This document shows, in pieces, positions 1 through 8,960 of a stretch of DNA of 23,837 bases. Source of the DNA: Oehlia diaphana (taxonomy: Eukaryota; Glomeromycota; Glomeromycetes; Glomerales; Glomeraceae). The stretch covers positions 1 to 23,837 of the forward strand of contig QZLH01001743.1 in NCBI GenBank assembly GCA_003833135.1. Reading direction: 5' to 3'. The position numbers and the translations under genes are program-made. Positions within the stretch are counted from its first letter, which is position 1; every line of letters begins with the position of its first letter. Under the pieces are notes generated by a model that did no database searches, was not told where the DNA came from, and worked only from the letters and a program-made list of their open reading frames with translations.

Positions 1-7
1 ATATAAT

Positions 8-330
8 GCGCCATACTGTTCAAAAATCCCGGGTGGCCACCCTGGATGCATCCAGGGTAGCTACCCGGGATGTATCCAGGATTTACCCTGGATTACCAAA
101 CGCCGTACTGTTCAAAAATCCAGGATGACCCTGGATACATCCCGGGTGAGCACCCTGGATGCATCCAGGATTTACCCTGGATTGATCTCGGGTAGTTACC
201 CTGGATGCATCCAGGGTGATCACCCGGGATTTTTGAACATTTACCCTGGATGCAAACATTACCCTGGATGATCATTGAATTTCTACACCAGTTGTTACAT
301 ATTGTCGGTCACGTGATATATCACATTTGC
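8..330 (+). repeat. Left terminal inverted repeat of the fold-back element
   Basis: This arm is built from repeated 9-10 base words ATCCAGGGT / ACCCTGGAT and the variant ACCCGGGAT, spaced by short dinucleotide or tetranucleotide gaps. The 20-bp perfect palindrome ACCCTGGATGCATCCAGGGT occurs at 39-58 and 198-217. The terminal motif CGCCRTACTGTTCAAAAATC occurs twice, at the outer end and again near 101-120, and a related inverted piece lies near 230. The inner end carries CACGTG and the palindrome GTGATATATCAC. Single strands could fold into many alternative hairpins. GC content is far above the surroundings. Confidence 0.85.
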
Positions 331-394
331 AAAAAAAAAATTTCGCAATATTCTTTATATTATTATTAAAAAAAAACATAGCGAAATATTTTTC

Positions 395-1320
395 AATAAC
401 GCCAATAGATTGTTAAATTTTTCAGAAATTTTTTCTTTAAATTTTCTTTTTCTAATAATAGGTATAACACGTAAGACAGATATTGTATAAATAAAATTTT
501 CTAATAATGTCAATAGATATAACAGAAATTTTTCTAAATTTTTTTTTTTTTTAATAGAATTTTCTGATTTATTTTTTTAATATTGCCAATAGATTGCTAT
601 AGATCTTTTAGAATTTTTTTTAAAATTTTTTTTCTAATAATGGGTATAATAACATAAGATGAATATTGTACAATAAATTTTCTATTTTTTTTAAAAAAAT
701 AATGCCAATAGTTCGTTATAGATCTTTTGGAAATTTTTTTCTAATAATGGGTATAATATATACGTAAGACGGATATTGTATAAATAAAATTTCCATTTTT
801 TAATTTTTTTTAATAATGCCAATAGATCGTTATAGATATAATAAATCTTTCTAAATTTTTTTTTCTAATAATAACAATAGATCATATGAAGGCAGATATC
901 GTATAAATAAAATTCCTGATTGATTCCAATAGATCGCTAGTATAGATCTTTCAGAATTTTTTAAGAAATTTTTTTTTCTCTAATAGGTTAAAATATTCCA
1001 ATTTTTTTTTAATAATGCTAATAAATCTAACAAAATCTTTCAGAATTTTTTTTTTTAATTTTTTTACAATAGATTGGTATAATACATATGACAGATATTG
1101 TATAAATAAAATTTTCCAATTTATTTTATAATAATACCAATAGGTTGTTATAAATATAATAAAATCTTTCAGATTTTTTCCTAAATTTTTTCCTAATACA
1201 ATGCCAATAGATCATTATAGATAGAATAGAATCTTTCAGAATTTTTTTTAAAATTTTTAAAATTTAAATTTTTTTTTTTAGTATAATATATAAGATGCTA
1301 TAGATCGTTATAGATATAAA
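395..1320 (+). repeat. Degenerate tandem array, about 8 copies of a unit of roughly 90-125 bp
   Basis: Each unit contains, in order, AATAATGCCAATAGATCGTT, ATAGATATAATAAATCTTTC, a T-rich run, CTAATAATGGGTATAATA, and GACAGATATTGTATAAATAA before a new AATAATGCCAATAG. Clear unit starts are near 395, 580, 700, 812, 920, 1010, 1130 and 1195. Copies differ by indels in the T-runs and by point changes, so the array is old. It lies inside the fold-back element next to the left arm and shows no coding frame. Confidence 0.75.
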
Positions 1321-2214
1321 CGTTTTTTTAATATAAATCACGTAGATCATTTTCATATTAAACGAATTTTGTGTAATATTAATCAGAATACTTCATTTTG
1401 TAATTAAAGTTATATTATTTTAAATTAAATATTTAAATTTTTTTTATGATTATTTGAATTAAGTATTATGCATTTATAATTTTTTAAAAATTATAATATT
1501 AAAAAAAAAAAAATATTATTAATTAAAAAACGCTAATTTTTATCTTTAGGCTACTGATTAAACTAATTAATCATATTAAAAATTTAAAATAATTATACTA
1601 ATATTTTTCTTTTATAAAATACTTTAACTTTACTTATATTCAAAAATAGAGTTAAAAATATAGATCTTTTTTTGACCAGCATTAAGGCTAATTTCTAGTA
1701 TTTTACCAGCATTGAGCAAATTAAGCAAATCATTTTTTTAATAAATATGAGATATTTTTCTATGACTGTTATAACTAAAATTATATTATAATATAAAATA
1801 AGGTAAAAAAATAAATTAAAATAAAAAATTTTTTTTGTTGTTTACAAATTTACTATGAAATAATTGACAATGTTTATTAAGCTGATTAAACTTATTAGAC
1901 TAAAATTTTCAATATTTGAAAGTTATAAAAATTTTTTAAGAACTCTATAAATAATAAAACATATGCAATAAAAAGTGTTACATTATAAAAATAATGTTAT
2001 TCTTGATTAAAATTTTTGAAATTAACAAAATTTAGGCCGGCATTATAAAATTGGCTAGCATTAAGAAAGTTTTGGCCAGAGTTACGATTTAATAATTGGC
2101 AATTAATAAACTTTAGCCAATTTTAATCATGTATATATACTCTATATTTAAAGGCAATATTATATTAAAATTTTGTTATAATAAATATAGTATAAAAAAG
2201 CATTTCCTCTGACT

Positions 2215-2665
2215 GTTATATTAATATTGATAAAAAACATTGTGAAACGTTTTTTTCTGAGTGTTTTAATATAAAAAAACGTTTTATACCATTTTTTTAT
2301 ATTAGAATTGATAAAAAACGTTGCGAAATGTTATTTTCTGAGTGTTTTAATATAAAAAAACGTTTCGTACTATTTTTTATATTAGCATTGATAAAAAACG
2401 TTGCGAAACGTTTTTTTCTGAGTGTTTTAATATAAAAAATGTTTCGTGAAATTTTTCTATATTAGTATTGATAAAAAACGTCGTAAAACGTTTTTTTTTA
2501 GTGTTTTAATATAAAAAACATTGTAAAACGGGTTTTTTTTAATTAAGTGTTTTAATATTAATAAAATGTTTCGCAACATTTTCTTATATCATCATTGATA
2601 AAAAAACGTTGTGAAATATTTTTTTCTAAGTAAAAAATGTTTCGCAACATTTTCTTATATTATTA
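2215..2665 (+). repeat. Tandem array of an 80-bp unit with hairpin-forming AACGTTGCGAAACGTT cores
   Basis: At least five copies of a unit of about 80 bp start near 2220, 2300, 2379, 2459 and 2587. Each holds ATTGATAAAAAACGTTGCGA, AACGTTTTTTTCTGAGTG, TTTTAATATAAAAAACGTTT and a CATTTTTTTATATTAG spacer. AACGTT/AACGTTT words in both orientations allow each unit to fold on itself. The copy beginning at 2459 contains an internal partial duplication of the AGTGTTTTAATAT segment. The array lies beside the right arm of the fold-back element and is unrelated to the array beside the left arm. Confidence 0.8.
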
Positions 2666-2796
2666 TTGATATATAAAATATTACTTGAGTTATAATTAGA
2701 AACCAATAATTTATATCTCATTGGCTTCATCTTGCTTAAGAGTGATAATATCATAAATAAATATGAATCCTTATTGGCTGAGATATGTCAATTTGA

Positions 2797-3117
2797 CAAA
2801 TGTGATATATCACGTGACCGATAATATGTAACAACTTGTGTAGAAATTCAATGATCATCCAGGGTAATATTTGCATCCAGGGTAAATTTTCAAAATCCCG
2901 GGTGATCACCCTGGATGCATCCAGGGTAACTACCCGGGATCAATCCAGGGTAAATCCTGGATGCATCCAGGGTGCTCACCCGGGATGTATCCAGGGTCAT
3001 CCTGGATTTTTGAACAGTACGGCGTTTGATAATCCAGGGTAAATCCTGGATACATCCCGGGTAGCTACCCTGGATGCATCCAGGGTGAACACCCTGGATT
3101 TTTGATCAGTACGGCGC
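2797..3117 (-). repeat. Right terminal inverted repeat of the fold-back element
   Basis: This is the reverse complement of 8-330, with the same order of ATCCAGGGT/ACCCGGGAT words. The 20-bp palindrome occurs at 2908-2927 and 3067-3086. The arm includes the CACGTG plus GTGATATATCAC inner end near 2801-2818 and the duplicated GTACGGCG outer motif near 3016 and 3108. Similarity ends at the A-run of the left arm (331 onward) and at about 2796 here, which fixes the arm length at roughly 320 bp. Confidence 0.85.
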
Positions 3118-3871
3118 GCCATATTAAGTGAATTAAATTATTTACTTTGCGACTTGTTTACATGGCACAAAATTCTTTGATACACATATTTAGTTAATAG
3201 TAAATAATTGTATTACAGAATCAGGCCTAAAAGAGATAAGTGACATGTTGTGTAATTTTGTGTAACATTTTTCATGAATTGAATAAAAAGAATGTTATAT
3301 TTTCAAAAAAGAGATTGAATGTATTTTTAAATTGTTTTATTATTATTATTAAAAAGAATCTCATTTCTAATAAGCCAGGATATAAGTAATACTATACAGT
3401 AGATTTTTTTTTTTTTACAAAATATAAGTAAAATTTAAAATTTTACTAGAATCGGATAAATGATCGGCCGATAGGCCGGATTCTAAAGTAAAATTTTACT
3501 AAGCCATGATATAATTGATTTATCCCGTGCCATTTACACAATAGTAAGTGTTTTATAGTATATCATGAGTGTAAATAGTATATTTTATTGGTGAATCCTA
3601 TTTTCTTTTGCTTAGTTTTTTTTTCATTTTAAAAGATTTTAAAAAAATGATTAAATTTTAAAAAGCTTCGGAACTATTATTATTACACTTTGAGATCCTA
3701 GGAACGGATAAATAAATACATATAAAAATTTGCTGTATAACTACATTTGCATAATTATGTAAATGGTGCATAACAACAAGTTTTGAAACTAGAATTTTCG
3801 TTAGTAAAATAACCCATTAAAATTTATATTTTCTTTCTTTGAACCATGAATTAAAGTAAAAAAATATTCAC
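3118..3871. other. Intergenic AT-rich stretch between the fold-back element and the GPATCH1-like exon
   Basis: No frame with coding character was seen on either strand. The stretch contains an imperfect inverted repeat at 3436-3498 and A/T runs. If the truncated minus-strand exon ending at 3872 still belongs to a live gene, this stretch would be intron. However, no downstream G-patch family exon could be found here. Confidence 0.5.
3436..3498. repeat. Imperfect inverted repeat around GATCGGCCGATAGGCCGG
   Basis: The left arm at 3436-3455 (TAAAATTTTACTAGAATCGG) and right arm at 3476-3498 are reverse complements apart from a small indel. They enclose a GGCCGATAGGCC core that is itself nearly palindromic. 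The AGTAAAATTTTACT words at the edges are palindromic too. This could be a very small MITE or a solo hairpin; no target duplication was recognised. Confidence 0.5.
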
Positions 3872-4143
3872 CTCTTGCTTCCAAGCAGGTTGAAATTTTC
3901 CCTTGTCTTGTTCATCCGTATCAGGAAGTTCTGTTCCATATATAACGAAAGTCTCATTGAAAGCATCGTCATCGTCTTCTATATGTTTCCCTATAAAAAA
4001 TCTGATCCGTGTTTTATCTTTCCATGTTTTTTCCGTGAATGTATCATTTTCACGGAATTTTTACGGATGACACGGAGAAATAATGGAAATATTCGGATAA
4101 AAATTTTTTATAGGGATTTAGGTTTCTTTTTATTAAAAGACAT
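3872..4143 (-). pseudogene. First exon of a GPATCH1-like G-patch splicing factor, interrupted by a small insertion
   Basis: On the minus strand an ATG at 4143 opens MSFNKKKPKS, after which the frame is broken by the inverted-repeat insertion at 3989-4115. Coding then resumes with an acidic stretch (IEDDDDAF), then FVIYGTELPD, and ends in FQPAWKQE just before a GTGAAT splice donor at 3871. The pattern Y-G-T-x-L-P, a charged linker and a W-K-Q-E end matches the N-terminus of GPATCH1 proteins as I know them, where the next residues are normally VRDE..R.RFHGAF. No such exon exists in the 750 bp that follow on this strand. Either this is a captured or truncated gene fragment, or the gene continues beyond the window with the fold-back element in its first intron. 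The family call rests on about 40 residues. Confidence 0.5.
3989..4115. mobile_element. Small MITE-like insertion with CCCTATAAAAAAT inverted ends
   Basis: The ends CCCTATAAAAAAT..GATCCG and CGGAT..ATTTTTTATAGGG are reverse complements over about 22 bp with a few mismatches. The interior holds a further hairpin of CCGTGAA and TTCACGG and repeated CACGGA words. The insertion sits exactly between two parts of the GPATCH1-like exon and puts stops into its frame. No open frame or transposase is present. The target-site duplication is not clear; the boundary GGGA/TCCC bases could be shared. Confidence 0.6.
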
Positions 4144-4579
4144 CGTTATAATCTTGATCTTTTTTAAAGAACGGTCTAGGCCTTTCCTTATTTGGTAATA
4201 AACAATGTAGATCTGTATGGAACGCGTGTGAAATTTTGCATACCCTACATAGGTAAGACGAAAACCAGTGGTGTAGGGTCAACCACTTGTGTGGTGTATG
4301 ACGAAAAAATGACCCGTGTATACAATACACCACAGCCTATCTTTGTTAATATTATATATACATATATTAGCATTTGAAGTGTGTGGTGTATACTTTTATA
4401 ATATATATTTTATACACAACTGCTTTTTTTTTAAAAAAAAATAAACTTCGTATTTATCTATTTTATTTATTTATCTATTTTTAAAAACTATTATGGCTTT
4501 AATTTATTATGAAATATATTTTGTTTATTGAATAAAAGTATGAATATTTATAAACTATAGATTTAATTATTATCAAGTT
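4144..4579. other. Intergenic stretch, AT-rich, with a repeated GTGTGGTGTAT word
   Basis: No gene is recognised. GTGTGGTGTAT occurs at about 4289 and 4382, and an inverted counterpart ATACACCAC lies at about 4324, so a short hairpin is possible between 4285 and 4335. The 3' end of the minus-strand transposase pseudogene starts at 4580. Confidence 0.4.
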
Positions 4580-7500
4580 TCAATTTACGCTCTTTTCAAG
4601 ATTTGCCAACTCCATTACACGAACATTGGCCTCTCTTTCTCTTAAGGCAATTTCACGTTCTTTTAGTGCTAGAATTCGTTCTTGGTATTCAAGTTCTTCT
4701 AATTTAGATGATGATTTGTTTTCTTTATCTGGTATGTCATTCTTATTATCATCTTCAGCATCAGAATCAATTATAATATTTTTCCTAAGCCTTTTCTTAC
4801 TACTTGACTGTGCATTTTGCTTACGTTTTGCAGGAACTGACTTTGATTTTTTAATTTGTGCTCCAGCTAAACATTTAAATAATAAATTATTAATTTTAAT
4901 TAAAAATAAAGTAATATTATACATAATCAAATAATTAAATAATCAATTTACCTTGACATTTATTGGACTGAATATTACGAGCAATGAGGCCTTTATCACG
5001 TCCCCTATAAGGTACATTATATTTTTGATGAATATGAGTGGCAGTAAACCTTTCTTTATCCAATTTACGTCCCCTGCAATAAGAATTATTAATTATACAG
5101 ATTATAAATATTATAATGATAACAAACAATTAATTATTTACTTACTGTAAAATTGCAGTTACAATTTTTAGATTTTTTCCACGTCTATTACTAAGAGCGT
5201 GAGCAGCTTCCACAATATTAAAGTTATTGGGTGCTGTAATCCAAGTTTCATTATTAATTTTTGACATGCATTTATTGAGTGATCCAATCACCCATTTTTG
5301 TTGATAAAATGCAATCCAATCTAATGAATAATAAATTTTTTTTAAAAAATTTTAATGTTATAGTTAAAATACTTAAAGAACTTTACTGACCTGCTGTATT
5401 TTCATCAGTTTTGATATTTTCAAATAATTGATTGATCGCATTTTCTGATTCTGCTGTAAGAAGTGTCAACATATTACTTTTTATTATATCATTATAATGT
5501 TTTTCTTGAATCTTCCTGCATAATAAATATAAAAAAGGAATTTTATTAATCTAATTAACCATTGAATAATTAAATAAAATACTTGCCTTTGATAATGCAC
5601 TTTACAAGATTTAAATATGTGAATTAAATGTTCATCCTAACTTTTTGTTCTGTCTATATCATTCAGAACTATTTCAAGACCTTTCGCTTGCGCAATATCT
5701 AGATCTGCAATTATACAACTCCATCCAGTTTTATGAATATGGTTAAATTTGGGAGTTAAACCTGTTAATTGATAAATGAGGTCAAATAATGCTTTAAATA
5801 TTCTTTGGTATGCTACAATTGTAGCATGATTAGTAAAAACACGAGCAAAAGTGAGAACTAGAAATTTATTAAGTTAGTATATTAGAAATATTATATTAAC
5901 AGTAAATACTATAAAACAGCTTACTTAAATTATGTTGATTACTATAATGATTGACCTCAAATTCATTCATCTCGCCTGCTATACGTTTAAATGATAAATC
6001 TATCTGAAAATGGTCACATTTCATCCATTCGGAAAGTTGTTCAGATGTTGTACAGATGATCATCACATGACCATCTTCGAAAAATTCTGATAAAAAAATG
6101 GGAATAATTATTAATTTAAAAAATATAATATTAAATAGTATTAACTTACCTAATCGTTTTACATATTCACAAAAGTTATCAATATTTCGTGAATAATTAT
6201 ATATGACTCCTAAAAGTCCATGCCCTTGTGGATGGATTTCTTTTTGTATTTTATCAACGTCGGTAATACCGAAGACGATCAGCATTATTTAAAGAGGCAT
6301 GTACTTCGGCAAGATACTCAGTTCCAAAATAAGTTTTAATTAAATTGCCTACAATAAGAAATTTTAATTACTAACAAATTGAAAAAAATGAAACTAATAA
6401 TTATAATATAAATAATATAAATTACCTGTTAGTATATGAGTTGGATTTACATCTATAGTATCAGAATTTGCTCGATTAATTAATTCTTGTAAACGATTAC
6501 GAATGGAAATAGGTACACGACTAGGTGGAGGAGGAGAATGTGAATGAATTCCTCTAGATACAAGAATAATATATGGACATTTGTTTAAATCAAGTGGTAT
6601 TAATTTGGAATATTTAACACCACAAGATTTTTGAATTATTGATCCTTGTTTAATGACATTCCCAGAACGATGAGGATGTGCTATTAAGAAAAATAAAATT
6701 ATGTAAACCATTTATTATTAACTTTAAATAAATAATTTAATAATTAAACAATAAAAACTTACGACAAAGCTTTTTTTTTGAATTATTATGTAATACTGTG
6801 AAACAATTATTTACTGGTTCATTAGTTTCCCCCTAGTAAATATTTTATAATTATATTTTAGTAATAATAAGTAAATTAAAATACAATTTTAAAATAATTA
6901 TATTAACCTCATATAATCCATTTAAAAGTTGATTAAGCAATTTAAGGTCAACATTCTCCTTAATGATTATAAAACGGTGAAATTTTTCATTAAACTTCCA
7001 ATTAGAACAACCAATAAAGTAAGAAGGTGGTACAGTTTCATCATGACGTTTTAAGCATTTCAGTACAGACATTCCAGAACATTCTATTCCATTTCCTTGT
7101 AACGACATTTGGTTTTGATTGCTGCTAAATATATACTAAATAAAATGATTTAGCAAAATCAAATATTACAATGCAAAATATAATAATTAATTGATATACT
7201 TACGCAAAAGTATTATTTTCTAAGTTGTTATCTGATAATTCTTTACTCATTTTTAGACATAAATCAGAATTAGGATCTACTGATTTGTGTGTCATTTCCA
7301 GAAGTTCTGGGCTTGCAAATTCACATATTTTAAGCCTACGATAAGTTCGATCTTTTTTATTTACTGTAGTATTACCAAAATAACTACAGGTTGTCTGATT
7401 TTGCCCAGAAGGTTCACCCATAGAATATTGTATCTTAAAAAAAATTGGTGAATAATAGAAGGTATTAATATTTTTTATAAATTTATTTAATGTTTAATAC

Positions 7501-7767
7501 TTACATCAGTAAATGCTAAGTCCATATTTTGCCATCCTTCAACATGATAGATTATTGCAACTCCATCCTCACTTGTTGGAGAATACTCCAATGGTGTCAA
7601 AGAGTGCAATATAGTTTTAACAGTCATATGTTTTGTAATATATATTTCAGCATTTTCTTCTTCTTCAGTAATTGTCTAAACAATTTTATTGTTATATTTC
7701 ATAAAGTATATTCATAGAGTATAAATGTATACAGTATAGTATTTATAAAATAACAAAATACCTCCAT
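4580..7767 (-). pseudogene. MULE-like transposase gene, 13 exons traceable, disabled by a nonsense codon and a 4-nt insertion
   Basis: Exons on the minus strand, 5' to 3': about 7767-7762, 7675-7505, 7433-7204, 7124-6908, 6832-6763, 6680-6426, 6348-6150, 6086-5925, 5857-5587, 5515-5391, 5320-5146, 5073-4952 and 4866-4580. All junctions keep phase and predict about 760 aa. Visible domains: an N-terminal C-rich region (VCEFASPELL-like KICEFASPELL); an FIGCSNW..FHRF segment; a zinc-finger-like C..C..HSH followed by PPPP; then the DDE core. The core has D in QIDLSFKRI, D in IIADLDIAQAKG, a CKVH (CxxH) motif and E in NIVEAAHAL. The tail is a K/R-rich charged coiled coil. Defects are an in-frame TAG at 5639-5637, where the context suggests a lost Trp, and a 4-nt insertion at 6259-6262. 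The intron after 5587 has a GC donor. No flanking inverted repeats were found. The 5' end is uncertain: a stop directly precedes codon GAG at about 7819, so ATG 7767 or the in-frame ATG of exon 2 are candidate starts. Confidence 0.85.
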
Positions 7768-7985
7768 AGTTAAATCTTCTTCATATATAATCGATTGTTT
7801 ATCATTAATACCAGTAAGCTCCTAATTTTAACAACATTTGTTACGACTTGCGTTATTTTCGTTGGAAATGATCGACAAAATTCTACACGTGAATTTAATA
7901 ATTACTAGTTGATAGAGTTATACATTACACAGGATAATATTATATAAAATAATCAAATTTTTTATTTTTAATAAAATAATACTCC

Positions 7986-8627
7986 ATGAGTATTTCTCAA
8001 GAAAATAATATACTACCCTCATCTCCACTACCTTACGGGAACTTGTCTCCCATGACTTCTGCAACTGGTCAACGTAATAATAGCATGCAGTCAACAACTC
8101 CAAGTATGGCTTTCTTTTATAATCCACCAGGTATTCTCGTAAATTATCATATTACTTGTGAAGAAGTACCAATTTCCTTTGAACTTGTATATCAATTAAC
8201 AAATGATACCGATGACAACAACCAAACTTATAATTATGATCAACCGAAAAGTTATGTATTTTATCACAGTCAAATTGATACGAAAAAAATTTATCAAGTA
8301 ACTTGCGAATTAGCTTCATCCCAATTTTTAAATAAAAGATTTTATAATATAGACTACAACCAGCAGAGTATTCAACAACAACAACAACAGCAACAACAGG
8401 AGATTTCTCCACTACACCTTAAATTTCACTTGAAGCAATATTTAACTAATTACTTGGCAACCAAAGAAATTTATAAACAAAATTTGCATGGAAATATGAT
8501 ACAAGATAATTTTAACGATGAAATCGTGAATGGTTCTCCTTCTTTTCGTGGCGATTATACTCAAGAATATGAGAATAGTCCGGCATCATTCAACCTCAAC
8601 AACGATAATATTCAACAAGGCGTTTAA
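7986..8627 (+). CDS. Uncharacterised 213-aa protein with poly-Q tract
   Basis: This intact single-exon frame runs from ATG 7986 to TAA 8627. The N-terminal 50 residues are rich in S, P, N and T and look disordered. They are followed by a more ordered stretch (GILVNYHITCEEVPISFELV, then KKIYQVTCELASSQF). A run of nine Q at about residues 130-138 is encoded by CAA/CAG repeats, and the tail is N/Q/S-rich. No signal peptide or membrane segment is seen. I do not recognise the family. Poly-Q and N/S-rich ends are common in fungal transcriptional regulators, but nothing here shows DNA binding. It diverges from the transposase pseudogene with about 220 bp between the two starts, so both may share an upstream region. 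TATATAAAATAAT near 7941 could serve as a TATA element. Length, codon use and the lack of introns make it a plausible real gene. Confidence 0.6.
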   Translation: MSISQENNILPSSPLPYGNLSPMTSATGQRNNSMQSTTPSMAFFYNPPGILVNYHITCEEVPISFELVYQLTNDTDDNNQTYNYDQPKSYVFYHSQIDTKKIYQVTCELASSQFLNKRFYNIDYNQQSIQQQQQQQQQEISPLHLKFHLKQYLTNYLATKEIYKQNLHGNMIQDNFNDEIVNGSPSFRGDYTQEYENSPASFNLNNDNIQQGV

Positions 8628-8649
8628 AGTTTTTTATTGGAAATTTACT

Positions 8650-8672
8650 ATTATTATTATTATTATTATTTT
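8650..8672 (+). repeat. (ATT)n microsatellite
   Basis: About seven perfect ATT units lie directly behind the poly-Q ORF, in its presumed 3' untranslated region. Confidence 0.9.
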
Positions 8673-8748
8673 TAAAAAAATGTATTAGTTATTTATTTTA
8701 TTATTTTATGTATGATTATATATATTATTTATAAAGTTTACAACATTA

Positions 8749-8754
8749 AATAAA
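8749..8754 (+). terminator. Candidate poly(A) signal of the poly-Q ORF
   Basis: AATAAA lies 122 bases after the stop codon. The region is so AT-rich that the hexamer could occur by chance. Confidence 0.3.
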
Positions 8755-8756
8755 TA

Positions 8757-8884
8757 TTAAATTTTTGACCTAAATATGAAAGCATATTTAAATAATAAAT
8801 TTCTTGTTTGATAATAAAAGAAACTTACAACTCACGAACACTCTTATGTTCACGACATACCTTCCACTTATTTGTTTCACTCAT
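8757..8884 (-). CDS. Possible terminal exons of an unidentified minus-strand gene or gene fragment
   Basis: On the minus strand a frame open from about 8960 contains KNAIIPKLYDQY and then MSETNKWKVCREHKSVREL, ending at a GTAAGT donor after 8829. A TTTAG acceptor at 8770 would join it to a short last exon coding SKI and a TAA at 8759-8757. The residue mix looks coding-like and both splice signals are good. There is no clear upstream exon, though, and the only in-frame start is the ATG at 8884. It may be a relic. No family is recognised. Confidence 0.22.
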
Positions 8885-8960
8885 ATATTGGTCATATAAT
8901 TTGGGAATTATAGCATTTTTTCTGCTTAATTTTAATTTATTAATGTTAAAATAATGAACT

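Larger units (their letters stand above)
8..3117. mobile_element. Fold-back type element with long palindromic terminal inverted repeats, no coding capacity
   Basis: The two ends (8-330 and 2797-3117) are near-identical reverse complements, about 95% by eye, differing mostly by C/T transitions. Between them lie about 2.5 kb of AT-rich DNA with no plausible gene: a tandem array at 395-1320, a plain A/T stretch at 1321-2214 with scattered CCAGCATT/GGCCGGCATT words, and a second tandem array at 2215-2665. Long structured inverted repeats around a non-coding core fit a fold-back or other non-autonomous DNA transposon. No transposase is present, so movement would need a factor supplied in trans. 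A target-site duplication cannot be decided because only 7 bases of left flank are visible. The short open frames inside the arms, rich in IQG and HPGC, are a by-product of the palindromic repeat and not genes. Confidence 0.75.

Noticed and set aside
93..275. 60-codon minus-strand frame rich in IQG and HPGC
   Set aside because: It is a translation of the palindromic words of the left arm; the right arm gives the same peptide style at 2836-3042.
1715..1732. GCAAATTAAGCAAAT word also near the right edge (about 23830)
   Set aside because: A single short AT-rich match with no extended similarity around it.
3875..4198. 107-codon plus-strand frame
   Set aside because: It lies antisense to the GPATCH1-like exon and through the MITE; hydrophobic composition is typical of an AT-rich shadow.
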